From the NCBI RefSeq assembly GCF_019139675.1, contig NZ_CP077077.1, positions 4,588,001 through 4,652,000 on the forward strand: a stretch of 64,000 nt of DNA. Reading direction: 5' to 3'. Each line of letters starts with the position of its first letter. Within the stretch, counting starts at the first letter, position 1. Under the pieces are notes generated by a model. That model saw only the letters and a list, made by a program, of their open reading frames with translations, had not been told where the DNA came from and ran no database searches. The translations under genes were made by a program, and so were the position numbers. Shown here in pieces: positions 26,821 through 34,377 of this stretch. Source of the DNA: Pseudomonas maumuensis. Its GTDB lineage: Bacteria; Pseudomonadota; Gammaproteobacteria; Pseudomonadales; Pseudomonadaceae.

Positions 26821-27158
26821 TAATGAGCCGCATCTGAAAATCTCGATCGCGCTACACCTTGCGCACGGGTAACCGGTCGCCATCTCGGGAAAAGCCACCT
26901 ATTCCCTTAATTCCCAATTAACTGCCTAGGCCCAAGCTGAAATGGCCCTGTCACCGGCCTGGCCCTGCGCAAACCGATGGTAACGGCATTGGACGGTGGC
27001 TAGGGCGCCAGCGGCAGTTTCCTGAAGTTACCCGCGCCGAAAAAGATCAATTTAATCGATTTTTATACGTGATTTTTTGCGCTTTTTAATCAATTTAATT
27101 GGCGTAGCATTGAACCCATAGAAACAACAACCCCTAGCAACTCACCGGAGCAACGACC
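26821..27158. other. Long leader or intergenic region before the repeat-protein gene
   Basis: The first 200 bp contain no gene that I recognise. From about 27040 the sequence becomes AT-rich (ATCAATTTAATCGATTTTTA, then TTTTTTGCGCTTTTTAATCA), unlike its neighbours, as expected for a promoter or a nucleoid-protein-bound region. No confident -35/-10 pair can be fixed. CACCGGAGCAACGACC supplies the ribosome-binding site for the gene at 27159. Confidence 0.5.
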
Positions 27159-27524
27159 ATGAAAAACAAACTGATCCTCACCCTTGTCCTCTCTGTTCTG
27201 GCCACTGGCGCCTTCGCCGAAGACGGTTTTGACCGTACCGGCGCCCACACCTTCGCTGCTGTGCAGAGTCAATCGGCCACCTATGCAGAAGATGGCTTCG
27301 ATCGTACCGGCGGCCAGCGGTTCGCCGAAGACGGCTTCGATCGCACCGGCGGCCAGCGTTTCGCCGAAGACGGCTTCGATCGCACCGGCGGCCAACGCTT
27401 CGCTGAAGACGGTTTTGATCGCACCGGCGGCCAGCGCTTCGCGGAGGATGGTTTCGACCGCACCGGTGGCCAGCGCTTCGCGGAGGATGGTTTCGACCGC
27501 ACCAACGGCCACCGCATCAGCTGA
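27159..27524 (+). CDS. Secreted tandem-repeat protein (seven EDGFDRT units)
   Basis: The 121-residue product begins with a signal peptide of 20 residues (MKNKLILTLVLSVLATGAFA), so the mature N terminus would be EDGFDRTG. A first unit and a 10-residue spacer (AAVQSQSATY) are followed by five identical 13-residue units AEDGFDRTGGQRF and a variant last unit ending NGHRIS. EDGFDRT thus occurs seven times. At DNA level the units are 39-bp tandem repeats that differ at silent positions, so the protein sequence is under selection. No cysteine or membrane anchor is present. Short Pseudomonas proteins with similar AEDG/AEGG repeats exist, but I know of no established function. A ribosome-binding site (GGAG) precedes the ATG. 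Confidence 0.85.
   Translation: MKNKLILTLVLSVLATGAFAEDGFDRTGAHTFAAVQSQSATYAEDGFDRTGGQRFAEDGFDRTGGQRFAEDGFDRTGGQRFAEDGFDRTGGQRFAEDGFDRTGGQRFAEDGFDRTNGHRIS
27285..27519 (+). repeat. 39-bp coding tandem repeats
   Basis: Six consecutive in-frame 39-bp units encode AEDGFDRT-type peptides, the last one diverged at its end. The last two share a nearly identical version of the unit (CGGAGGATGGTTTCGACCGC), pointing to recent duplication. There are no non-repeated spacers, so this is not a CRISPR array. Confidence 0.9.
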
Positions 27525-27542
27525 TTGCTGATGCGCGCTACC

Positions 27543-27570
27543 AGCCCGGCTTTGGCCGGGCTTGATCATT
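27543..27570 (+). terminator. Probable terminator of the repeat-protein gene
   Basis: AGCCCGGC and GCCGGGCT form an 8-bp stem with a 4-base loop, followed by TGATCATTTT. The T-run is delayed, so strength is moderate. Confidence 0.6.
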
Positions 27571-27642
27571 TTCAGTTGAGCCAAGCCTTGGCACACTAGG
27601 CGCCTCGTCCCCCACCAGGAAGGGCCTCACGGCCTTGCGCAG

Positions 27643-28248
27643 ATGTACTACTACGAACCCGCCAAAGGCCACGGCCTGCCCCACGACCCGTTCAACGCCA
27701 TCGTCGGCCCACGGCCCATCGGCTGGATCTCCAGCCACGACCGCGAAGGCCGCTTGAATTTGGCGCCCTACAGCTTCTTCAACGCCTTCAACTACATCCC
27801 ACCGATCATCGGTTTCTGCAGCGTCGGGCGCAAAGACAGCCTGAACAACATCGAGCAGACCGGCGAGTTCGTCTGGAACCTGGCTACCCGACCGCTGGCC
27901 GAGCAGATGAACCAGAGCTGTGCCGCGGTGGCGGCAGATATCGACGAGTTCGCGCTCAGTGGCCTGACCCCGGCCATGTCCAACGTGGTCAAGGTGCCAC
28001 GCGTGGGCGAGAGCCCGGTGAGCTTCGAATGCAAGGTCAGCCAGATCGTCCAGCTCAAGCGCGCCGACCAGGAGGTGGTTCCCAGCTGGCTGATCCTCGG
28101 AGAGGTAGTGGCGGTACACATTGCAGAACACCTGCTCAAGGACGGCATCTACGACACCGCCGCCGCCGAGCCTATCCTGCGTGGCGGCGGCCCAGCCGAC
28201 TACTTTGCGCTGGGCGAGCTGTTCAAGATGGCCCGGCCGCAAGCCTGA
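27643..28248 (+). CDS. Flavin reductase-like domain protein
   Basis: The 201-residue protein has the FMN-binding split-barrel fold of the DIM6/NTAB group. An N-terminal HDPFNAIVGPRPIGWISS is followed by NLAPYSFFNAFNYIPPIIGF and NIEQTGEFVWNLAT, which are the usual FMN contacts. Members bind FMN and may act as flavin reductases or esterase-like flavoproteins. The substrate is unknown. It is convergent with the small gene at 28249, and the two stop codons are adjacent (28248/28249). A weak AGGAAGGG lies well upstream, and the ATG at 27643 begins directly at the fold. Confidence 0.85.
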   Translation: MYYYEPAKGHGLPHDPFNAIVGPRPIGWISSHDREGRLNLAPYSFFNAFNYIPPIIGFCSVGRKDSLNNIEQTGEFVWNLATRPLAEQMNQSCAAVAADIDEFALSGLTPAMSNVVKVPRVGESPVSFECKVSQIVQLKRADQEVVPSWLILGEVVAVHIAEHLLKDGIYDTAAAEPILRGGGPADYFALGELFKMARPQA

Positions 28249-28482
28249 TCAGAAGATCAACTCGCCTTCCTCGCCCACACCCTGCAGGCGTTCGAGTTCA
28301 GCACAAGCGGCCTCGTCGGCCGCGATCGCCGACTGGAACACCTGCCCGTCGAGCACTTTGTGAAAGCGCGGCGCACCGCCCATGCCCAGGGCCTTCACGG
28401 CGATCGCCGCGTGGTAGCCGCCGCCTTGCACCGGGACCATCGCCGAGACCGCTTCGAAGTGGGGGAATTCTCTACGTGCCAT
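28249..28482 (-). CDS. Small conserved hypothetical protein (77 aa)
   Basis: This compact protein starts MARREFPHFEAVSAMVPVQG and ends GEEGELIF, with no signal peptide or membrane segment. It has the look of a conserved Pseudomonas hypothetical, but I know no function. GGAG seven bases before the ATG supports translation. It lies downstream of the monooxygenase-like gene on the same strand, 42 bp away, and may share its transcript. Confidence 0.65.
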   Translation of the reverse strand: MARREFPHFEAVSAMVPVQGGGYHAAIAVKALGMGGAPRFHKVLDGQVFQSAIAADEAACAELERLQGVGEEGELIF

Positions 28483-28524
28483 GCTGCACTCCGCCTGAAT
28501 GATGTAGGGGCGGCATTCTACACA

Positions 28525-28818
28525 TCAGGCGAAGGTATGCAGGTCCAGGCTGCTGACCACCTGCGCCTGAACCAGCTCGCCAAACACCTCCAGGGTGGGC
28601 GAGGCGAAATAGCCGCTCATCGCCTGCTGGTCGCTCCAGCTGCCGCTGAGCAGCCACAGATCGGCATCGACCTGCGAACGCTGCACACTGAAGCTCAGGC
28701 AGCCGGGCGCCCGCAGCGACGGCTCCAGCAGGTCGCGCAGACGCATGCCGAGTTCCGCCGAACGACCGTTGCTGGCGCGGATGAAAGCCAGGTGAGTGAC
28801 CGGTTGAGGCTGGGTCAT
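28525..28818 (-). CDS. ABM-domain (antibiotic biosynthesis monooxygenase-like) protein
   Basis: The 97-residue product matches the small dimeric ferredoxin-like ABM fold (VTHLAFIRASNGRSAELGMRL, then LWLLSGSWSDQQAMSGYFAS). Such proteins are cofactor-free quinone or hydroxyanthrone monooxygenases or stress-linked relatives, so activity cannot be assigned. AAGGAG eight bases before the ATG at 28818 fixes the start. A longer frame would run through the palindrome. The AraC gene at 29020 is divergent and a likely regulator. Confidence 0.8.
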   Translation of the reverse strand: MTQPQPVTHLAFIRASNGRSAELGMRLRDLLEPSLRAPGCLSFSVQRSQVDADLWLLSGSWSDQQAMSGYFASPTLEVFGELVQAQVVSSLDLHTFA

Positions 28819-28908
28819 GAACGATCTCCTTGAAGCGCTACGGACGGGAAAACAGGCTGCCAAGATTAGGGCCCGCCCCTCGCGCGACGTTAGGCCATTA
28901 CTGCCGAG

Positions 28909-28948
28909 CGATTGCCTGATCCTGCCGCGCGACAGGATCAGGCAATCG
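28909..28948. promoter_or_regulatory. Perfect 16-bp inverted repeat between divergent genes
   Basis: CGATTGCCTGATCCTG (28909-28924) and its exact complement at 28933-28948 are separated by CCGCGCGA. It sits 90 bp before the ABM gene and 71 bp before the AraC regulator. It differs from the REP families and has no T-run. An operator or a recombination relic are the main possibilities. Confidence 0.6.
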
Positions 28949-29019
28949 AACGACAGCATTCGACTAGCGCCCGACATTGCCCATACCTATGCTGGCCCGG
29001 TCAGTAGAGGAACCACGCC

Positions 29020-29940
29020 ATGACCACGCTCCCGCCACCCGACTCGACCCTTGAGCTGCAGCGCCAGGAACTGGCCGCGCTGATCCAGCGCCACGCCGGC
29101 CAGCCCCATGGCCCGGCGTCGGCCATCGAAGACCTTTACCTCACCTGTTACAAGGAGGAGATCCGCGGCATGCCTGCGCTGGCCCAGCCGGCGTTGTGCA
29201 TTCTTGCCCAAGGCAGCAAGACCCTGATCCTCGGCGACGAACATTACGCCTATGATCCGCTGCACTACATGGTGGTGTCGGTCACCTTGCCGATCAGCGG
29301 CGCCCTGCTCAAGGCCAGCCCCGAGCATCCCGCATTGGGCTTGCGCCTGGACATCGACCCGGCGCAACTGAGCCAGCTGATCGCCGAAAGCAGCCCGATG
29401 GTGGTGCCAAACCGGCCATCAGGCCTCGGCCTGTACGTGGAGAAAAGCGATCCGCAGCTTCTGGACGCGTTGATCCGCCTGATCAAACTGCTGGACTCGC
29501 CACGCGACATTGCCATCCTTGCGCCGATGATCCGCCGGGAAATCTTCTACCGCCTGTTGCGCGGCCCCCAGGGTTACCGGCTGTACGAAATCGCCCTGGC
29601 CAACAGCCAGACCCATCGGGTCTGCCAGGCGATTACCTGGCTCAACAACCATTACCACCAGCCATTGCGTATCGAAGACCTCGCCCGGGAAGTGAACCTC
29701 AGCGTCTCCACCCTGCATCACCGCTTCAAGTCGGTGACGTCGATGAGCCCGTTGCAGTACCAGAAGCAACTGCGCCTGCAGGAGGCCAGACGCCTGATGT
29801 TCAACGAGGGGTTGGAGGCTGCCGTGGCCGGCTACCGGGTGGGCTACGAGAGCCCATCCCAGTTCAGCCGCGAATACAGCCGGCTGTACGGCGCGCCGCC
29901 GATCCGTGACGTGGCAAGGTTGCGCGCCAGCGCCAGCTGA
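29020..29940 (+). CDS. AraC-family transcriptional regulator
   Basis: The 306-residue protein has an N-terminal AraC_N-type sensing domain (about 25-185, LCILAQGSKTLILGDEHYAYDP) and a C-terminal double HTH (about 205-300). The C-terminal part includes LAREVNLSVSTLHHRFKSVTSMSPLQYQK and VGYESPSQFSREYSRLYG. This arrangement is typical of regulators of adjacent oxidoreductase genes. The divergent ABM-domain gene is the nearest target. GAGGA before the ATG at 29020 supports the start. The ligand is unknown. Confidence 0.9.
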   Translation: MTTLPPPDSTLELQRQELAALIQRHAGQPHGPASAIEDLYLTCYKEEIRGMPALAQPALCILAQGSKTLILGDEHYAYDPLHYMVVSVTLPISGALLKASPEHPALGLRLDIDPAQLSQLIAESSPMVVPNRPSGLGLYVEKSDPQLLDALIRLIKLLDSPRDIAILAPMIRREIFYRLLRGPQGYRLYEIALANSQTHRVCQAITWLNNHYHQPLRIEDLAREVNLSVSTLHHRFKSVTSMSPLQYQKQLRLQEARRLMFNEGLEAAVAGYRVGYESPSQFSREYSRLYGAPPIRDVARLRASAS

Positions 29941-29987
29941 GTAACCAACCACACCTGGGGGAGCAACAATCTTGTGTGGTTTGTAAT

Positions 29988-30080
29988 GGCCTCATCGCTG
30001 GCAAGCCAGCTCCCACAGGGATGGCGCTTAACCTGAGGGCGGCGCGATAGAGGGGAGCCGGCCTGCCGGCGAATCGAGGG
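29988..30080. repeat. REP inverted pair (type B, diverged)
   Basis: ATCGCTGGCAAGCCAGCTCC and an imperfect opposite copy, GGAGCCGGCCTGCCGGCGAA, lie between the convergent AraC and decarboxylase genes. It may serve both as an intergenic terminator or stabiliser. Confidence 0.75.
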
Positions 30081-30099
30081 CATAGCCCTCGTGTCGCAG

Positions 30100-31740
30100 T
30101 CAGCCTTGCACAGCCAACTGCCATTGCCCCTGATCCACCTGGATCAGCGTCGGCCCCGGGCGCTCCACCGCTCGGCCCAGCGCCGCCTGCAACTGCGCCA
30201 CGTCAGCCACCGACTCGGCATCGGCCCCCAGCGCCCGTGCCACGCCGATGAAGTCCGGGGTGTGGATGTCCACACCGACCGGCTCGATCGCCCGGTTGAC
30301 CATGTATTTCTTGATTTCCTCGTACCCCTGGTTGTTCCACAGCAGCACGATCAGCGGCACCTGCGCCTCGACGGCACTGGCCAGCTCGGGCAGGGTGAAC
30401 TGCAGCCCGCCATCACCGATCAGGCATACCGTGGGTACACGTGCGGCGCGTGCTTCGGCACTGCCGAGCCAGGCGCCCATGGCCGCCGGCAACGCATAGC
30501 CCAGCGTGCCGTAGCCGGTCGAGGCATTGAACCAGCGACGCGGTCGGGTCATGTCCAGGGTCAGGTTGCCGGTGTAGACCGGCTGGGTCGAATCGCCCAC
30601 CAGCACAGCGTCCGGCAGGGTTTCCAGGATGCCATGCAGCAAACGGGTCTGGCTCAGGGTCGGCTGATCCCAGGTTGCGGCGTTGTCCTGGCGAAGCCGA
30701 GCGGCCCGAGCAGCGCCCCAGTTATCATCACGCGGGGGTTGCGCCTGCATGTGCAAGGCCACCAGAAGGGCCTCGGTCGCCTGTGCGGCATCGGCCACCA
30801 GGGCCAGCTCGGGCAGATAGTTGCGCACCGTCTGGTCCGGGTCGATATCGATCCGCAGCAGGCTGCCAGGGATTTCGAAACCGCCCTTGAACGTCACGTC
30901 ATAGTCGGTCTCGGCCAGCTCGGTACCGATGGCCAGCACCACATCGGCCTCGGCGACCAACGCACGGGTGGCCGGCAAAGTCTGGGTCGAGCCGATCTGC
31001 AGCGGATGGTTGGCCGGCAGCAGCCCCTTGGCATTGATGGTCAGCGCCACCGGCGCCTGCAGGTGCTCGGCCAGCCTGGCCAGCCCGGCGCCGGCTTCCA
31101 GGGCACCACCGCCGGCGAGGATCAACGGTCGGCGCGCCTTGGCCAGGCGCAGGGCCATCTGCTGCACGGTCTGCGGCGCCGCGCCCGCGCGCGCGGTGCG
31201 CACCGGGCGGCCCGGCAGCAGGTGATCGGCGGGCTCCACCAGCACATCCAGCGGGATCTCGATATGCACCGGGCGCGGGCGGCCTCCGTCGAACACGGCA
31301 AAGGCACGGGCCAATGCCTCGGGCAGGTCATCGGCACTCATCAAGGTGTGCGAAAACGCCGCCACCCCCGCCACCAGCCCGGCCTGGTTGGGCAGTTCGT
31401 GCAACTTGCCGCGCCCACCACCCAGCTGGCTGCGCGACTGCACGCTGGAAATCACCAGCATCGGGATCGAGTCGGCGTAGGCCTGGCCCATGGCGGTGGT
31501 GATGTTGGTCATGCCCGGGCCGGTGATGATGAAGCACACCCCAGGCTTGCCCCGGGTACGCGAGTAGCCATCGGCCATGAACCCGGCGCCCTGCTCGTGG
31601 CGCGGGGTGATGTGGCGGATCGAGGAGGCAGCCAGGCCGCGGTAGAGTTCCACGGTATGCACGCCGGGAATGCCGAAGACATGATCGACACCATAGCCTT
31701 CGAGGAGTTTGACCAGCACTTCACCACAGGTTGCCATCAT
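30100..31740 (-). CDS. aruI: TPP-dependent decarboxylase, AruI/acetolactate-synthase-like
   Basis: The 546-residue protein has the three-domain thiamine diphosphate enzyme fold. The pyrimidine-binding domain holds HEQGAGFMADGYSR with the catalytic glutamate near residue 49. A central domain follows, and a PP domain carries GDGGLQFTLPELASAVE to WNN for Mg-TPP binding. Length and wording match Pseudomonas AruI, 5-guanidino-2-oxopentanoate decarboxylase of the arginine transaminase pathway, rather than IlvB/IlvI, because no small subunit is adjacent. The aruH transaminase is not adjacent, so the pathway role is inferred. The LysR gene at 31850 is divergent and likely controls it. The first two codons are both ATG, and the start is uncertain by one. 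Confidence 0.75.
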   Translation of the reverse strand: MMATCGEVLVKLLEGYGVDHVFGIPGVHTVELYRGLAASSIRHITPRHEQGAGFMADGYSRTRGKPGVCFIITGPGMTNITTAMGQAYADSIPMLVISSVQSRSQLGGGRGKLHELPNQAGLVAGVAAFSHTLMSADDLPEALARAFAVFDGGRPRPVHIEIPLDVLVEPADHLLPGRPVRTARAGAAPQTVQQMALRLAKARRPLILAGGGALEAGAGLARLAEHLQAPVALTINAKGLLPANHPLQIGSTQTLPATRALVAEADVVLAIGTELAETDYDVTFKGGFEIPGSLLRIDIDPDQTVRNYLPELALVADAAQATEALLVALHMQAQPPRDDNWGAARAARLRQDNAATWDQPTLSQTRLLHGILETLPDAVLVGDSTQPVYTGNLTLDMTRPRRWFNASTGYGTLGYALPAAMGAWLGSAEARAARVPTVCLIGDGGLQFTLPELASAVEAQVPLIVLLWNNQGYEEIKKYMVNRAIEPVGVDIHTPDFIGVARALGADAESVADVAQLQAALGRAVERPGPTLIQVDQGQWQLAVQG

Positions 31741-31819
31741 CGAGTACCCGATTCTTGTTGAGACTGGTGCTCATGGAACCAAGGGCCGACTACCGCCACA
31801 ATGCAAAAAAACACATACT

Positions 31820-31842
31820 AGCCATGACTTCATATCATGGCT
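31820..31842. promoter_or_regulatory. Inverted repeat in the aruI-lysR divergent promoter
   Basis: AGCCATGA and TCATGGCT are spaced by 7 bp and end 8 bp before the LysR ATG. Position and symmetry suit an autoregulatory LysR operator. This is inferred. Confidence 0.5.
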
Positions 31843-31849
31843 TGTCACA

Positions 31850-32716
31850 ATGAAACGCCTGCCGCCCCTCCCCGCCCTGCACACCTTCCTGGTGACCGCT
31901 CAGCACTGCAACTTCACCCGTGCCGCGCAGCAGCTGCACATCACCCAAGGCGCGGTCAGCCGACAGATCGCCGGCCTCGAGGAACACCTGGGCTATGCGC
32001 TGTTCCAGCGCCAGGCCCGAGGCCTGGCCCTAACCCGCGAAGGACAGGACTGGCTGCCCCGGGTACAGCAGGTCTTCGTCCTGATCGAGCAAGGCGTGCG
32101 CGAAGTCGGCGGACGCAGCACGACGCTGCAGCTCAAGGCGCCGACCTGTGTGATGCGTTGGCTGCTGCCACGCTTGCTGGAGTGGCAGGCGCTACGCCCG
32201 GACGTGCCAGTGGAATTGACCACCACGGTGCAGCATGGCGTGGATTTTCGCCGCGAGGGCTTCGATGCGGCCGTTGTGTATGGCGCGGTGCCGAACCATG
32301 GGCTGCAGGTACGCAAGCTGTTCGATGAACAACTGACACCGGTCTGCGCACCATCAATATCGGGCGGCCCCTTGCAGTTGCAGGATCTGGCGCGGCAGAT
32401 GCTGCTGCACCCCTCTCGGGACGAGCACGACTGGCGGTTGTGGTTGCAGGCGGCCAATGCCGGCTTCGACCCCCAGGGGCCGAAGCAGCACTTCGAGACG
32501 CTGGACATGGCAATGGCCATGGCCTCCCAGGGGACCGGGATCGCCATCGGCGACTTTGCGCTGATTGGTGATGACCTGCGCGCCGGGCGTTTGTGCATGC
32601 CGTTCGAGCTGAAGGTGACGACCGGGAAGGGGTATTACCTGGTCAGCCCGTCGAAGAGCATGCCCACGGGGTTGGTCGAGTTGATGGAATGGCTGCAAGG
32701 GCGTGCCCGTACATGA
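31850..32716 (+). CDS. LysR-family regulator (GcvA-like)
   Basis: The 288-residue protein has an N-terminal winged HTH (about 5-65, FLVTAQHCNFTRAAQQLHITQGAVSRQIAGLE) and a periplasmic-binding-like effector domain of the GcvA/AmpR subgroup. It is divergent from the TPP decarboxylase, and a palindrome lies just before its ATG. LysR regulators usually control the divergent gene. An upstream in-frame ATG at 31709 would extend into the neighbour's coding region and is rejected. Confidence 0.9.
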   Translation: MKRLPPLPALHTFLVTAQHCNFTRAAQQLHITQGAVSRQIAGLEEHLGYALFQRQARGLALTREGQDWLPRVQQVFVLIEQGVREVGGRSTTLQLKAPTCVMRWLLPRLLEWQALRPDVPVELTTTVQHGVDFRREGFDAAVVYGAVPNHGLQVRKLFDEQLTPVCAPSISGGPLQLQDLARQMLLHPSRDEHDWRLWLQAANAGFDPQGPKQHFETLDMAMAMASQGTGIAIGDFALIGDDLRAGRLCMPFELKVTTGKGYYLVSPSKSMPTGLVELMEWLQGRART

Positions 32717-32755
32717 CATCAATCGCGACCGGACTTGCCCCGCGGTGCAGACGAC

Positions 32756-33370
32756 TCAGTAGCCGACCGTGAAGCGTGCCCGTGAATGCGCCGGCTTTTC
32801 CAGCTCGTCGAGCATGGCGATGGCATAGTCGGCAAAGGTGATCCAGCTTTTGCCATCGGCACCGATCAGCAGGTGATCCTTGCCCAGGGCGTAGTGCCCG
32901 CTGCGCTGACCTTCGACGAACTCCGCCGACGGCGACAGGAAGGTCCAGTCCAGGGTCGGCTCCTGGCGCAGCGTATCGAGGAAGCGCACACCGGCATTGG
33001 CCTCGGCCTTGTAGGCTTCCGGGAAATCCGGGCTGTCGATCACCCGGTGCCCGGACGGCAGCAGCAGGCTGCCGGCCCCGCCCACCACCAGCAGGCGCTT
33101 GACCCCAGCACGCTTGACCGGCTCGATGATCGCTTCAGGCTCGATGGTCGAGAAATGCGCCGCGCTCAGCACCGCGTCACAGCCTGTCACGGCCGCCTGC
33201 AGGGCGGCACTGTCCTTGGCATCCAGCGCCTTGACCGTCACGCCGTCACGGCCTTGCAGCGCACTCGGATTGCGGGCGATGGCCACCACACTGTGACCCC
33301 GACGCAGGGCCTCTTCCAGCAACTGGCTGCCGGCGCGCCCGGTGGCGCCGATGATTGCGATCTTGCTCAT
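32756..33370 (-). CDS. NAD(P)-binding NmrA/YwnB-like oxidoreductase
   Basis: The 204-residue protein starts with a Rossmann fold (KIAIIGATGRAGSQLLEEAL), the GATGxxG signature of atypical short-chain reductases. It continues with VVAIARNPSAL and a later VVGGAGSLLL. Members are NAD(P)H-dependent flavin or quinone reductase-like proteins or redox sensors. GGAG eight bases upstream supports the ATG at 33370. It follows the MBL-fold gene on the same strand by 28 bp, so they are probably one operon controlled by the divergent LysR at 34378. Confidence 0.88.
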   Translation of the reverse strand: MSKIAIIGATGRAGSQLLEEALRRGHSVVAIARNPSALQGRDGVTVKALDAKDSAALQAAVTGCDAVLSAAHFSTIEPEAIIEPVKRAGVKRLLVVGGAGSLLLPSGHRVIDSPDFPEAYKAEANAGVRFLDTLRQEPTLDWTFLSPSAEFVEGQRSGHYALGKDHLLIGADGKSWITFADYAIAMLDELEKPAHSRARFTVGY

Positions 33371-33398
33371 GGGAAACACTCCAACAGGTTGAAAGGGG

Positions 33399-34274
33399 TT
33401 ACCACTTCATCTCGCCCTTGGCGACCTTGGCACCCAATTCAAGGGAGCTCTCGTCACCCAGGTTCGGGTAGCGCTGCTTCATCGCCGCGATCAGCGCGGC
33501 GCCATTGGCAGCCTTGGCGGCCTCGGTATCGAAGTCACGAATGTAGCCGGCGGTGAAACGCACTGCGTCCAGCGAACGGCTGCTGTCCCCCAGGTAGTGC
33601 CCCGGGATCACCGTGCGCGGTGCGAGTTGCTCGATCTTCGCCAGGGTCTTCAGCCAGTCGGCGTGGGATTGCGCGGTCTGGGTGTCGGCCATCCACACAT
33701 GGATGCCCTCGGAAACCACCACGCCACCGACCACTGCCTTGATCGAGGGAATCCACACGAAGCTACGGTCCGGCTGCGGACCGTCCAGGCCGACGACCTG
33801 CAGTGCCTGGCCTTCCAATTCCAGGCGATCACCCTGCAGTACCTGGGGCACCACCAGACGTGCCGGCTTGTCCGCGCCCATCTGCGGGCCCCAGTAGGCC
33901 AGCTTGGCGTCCATGGTCTTGCGAATGTGCTCGACCGTGGCGGCCGAGGCGACCACGCGGGCCTTGGGGAACGCCTGGGTGATGGTGTCCAGGCCGAAGT
34001 AGTAGTCCGGGTCGCCATGGCTGACGTAGATGGTGGTCAGCTGCTTGCCGCTGGCACGCAGGCGCTCGACCACCTGCTCGGCCTGGGCCTTGCCGAACTG
34101 GGCGTCGACCAGGATGGCGTCGTGGGCACCGCTGACGATCACCGAGCTGACCGGGAAGATCGCCGCGTGACCGGGGTTGTAGGCTTCCAGTTTGAGCGGT
34201 TCGGCAGCCATGGCCTGGCCACCGAGGGTAAGGCAGGCCAGCAGCAGGCCGCGAAGGGGCGTGAAGAGAGACAT
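33399..34274 (-). CDS. Secreted MBL-fold metallo-hydrolase
   Basis: The 291-residue protein carries a signal peptide (about 1-24, ending QAMAA) and a metallo-beta-lactamase fold. The metal motif reads SHGDPDYYFG instead of the usual HxHxDH, a variant known in periplasmic Vmh-like members. VIPGHYLGD supplies a further histidine. Substrate is unknown. It is the first gene of a likely two-gene operon with the NmrA-like protein. The start at 34274 has AGGATC before it, and a longer frame would enter the divergent LysR gene. Confidence 0.83.
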   Translation of the reverse strand: MSLFTPLRGLLLACLTLGGQAMAAEPLKLEAYNPGHAAIFPVSSVIVSGAHDAILVDAQFGKAQAEQVVERLRASGKQLTTIYVSHGDPDYYFGLDTITQAFPKARVVASAATVEHIRKTMDAKLAYWGPQMGADKPARLVVPQVLQGDRLELEGQALQVVGLDGPQPDRSFVWIPSIKAVVGGVVVSEGIHVWMADTQTAQSHADWLKTLAKIEQLAPRTVIPGHYLGDSSRSLDAVRFTAGYIRDFDTEAAKAANGAALIAAMKQRYPNLGDESSLELGAKVAKGEMKW

Positions 34275-34377
34275 TGCAAGATCCTGTGAGCGGGAAGATG
34301 GATGCAAGCTTAGTTGCCCCATCCAATACAAAAAATGCGATGCTTCGACACAGTTTGTTTCTAAAATCGGACAGATC

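Noticed and set aside
27285..27519. CRISPR-like direct repeats
   Set aside because: The 39-bp units are contiguous, in frame and coding, with no unique spacers and no cas genes.
30100..31740. Large subunit of acetolactate synthase (IlvB/IlvI)
   Set aside because: No small regulatory subunit is adjacent, and the divergent LysR context fits an AruI-like catabolic decarboxylase better.
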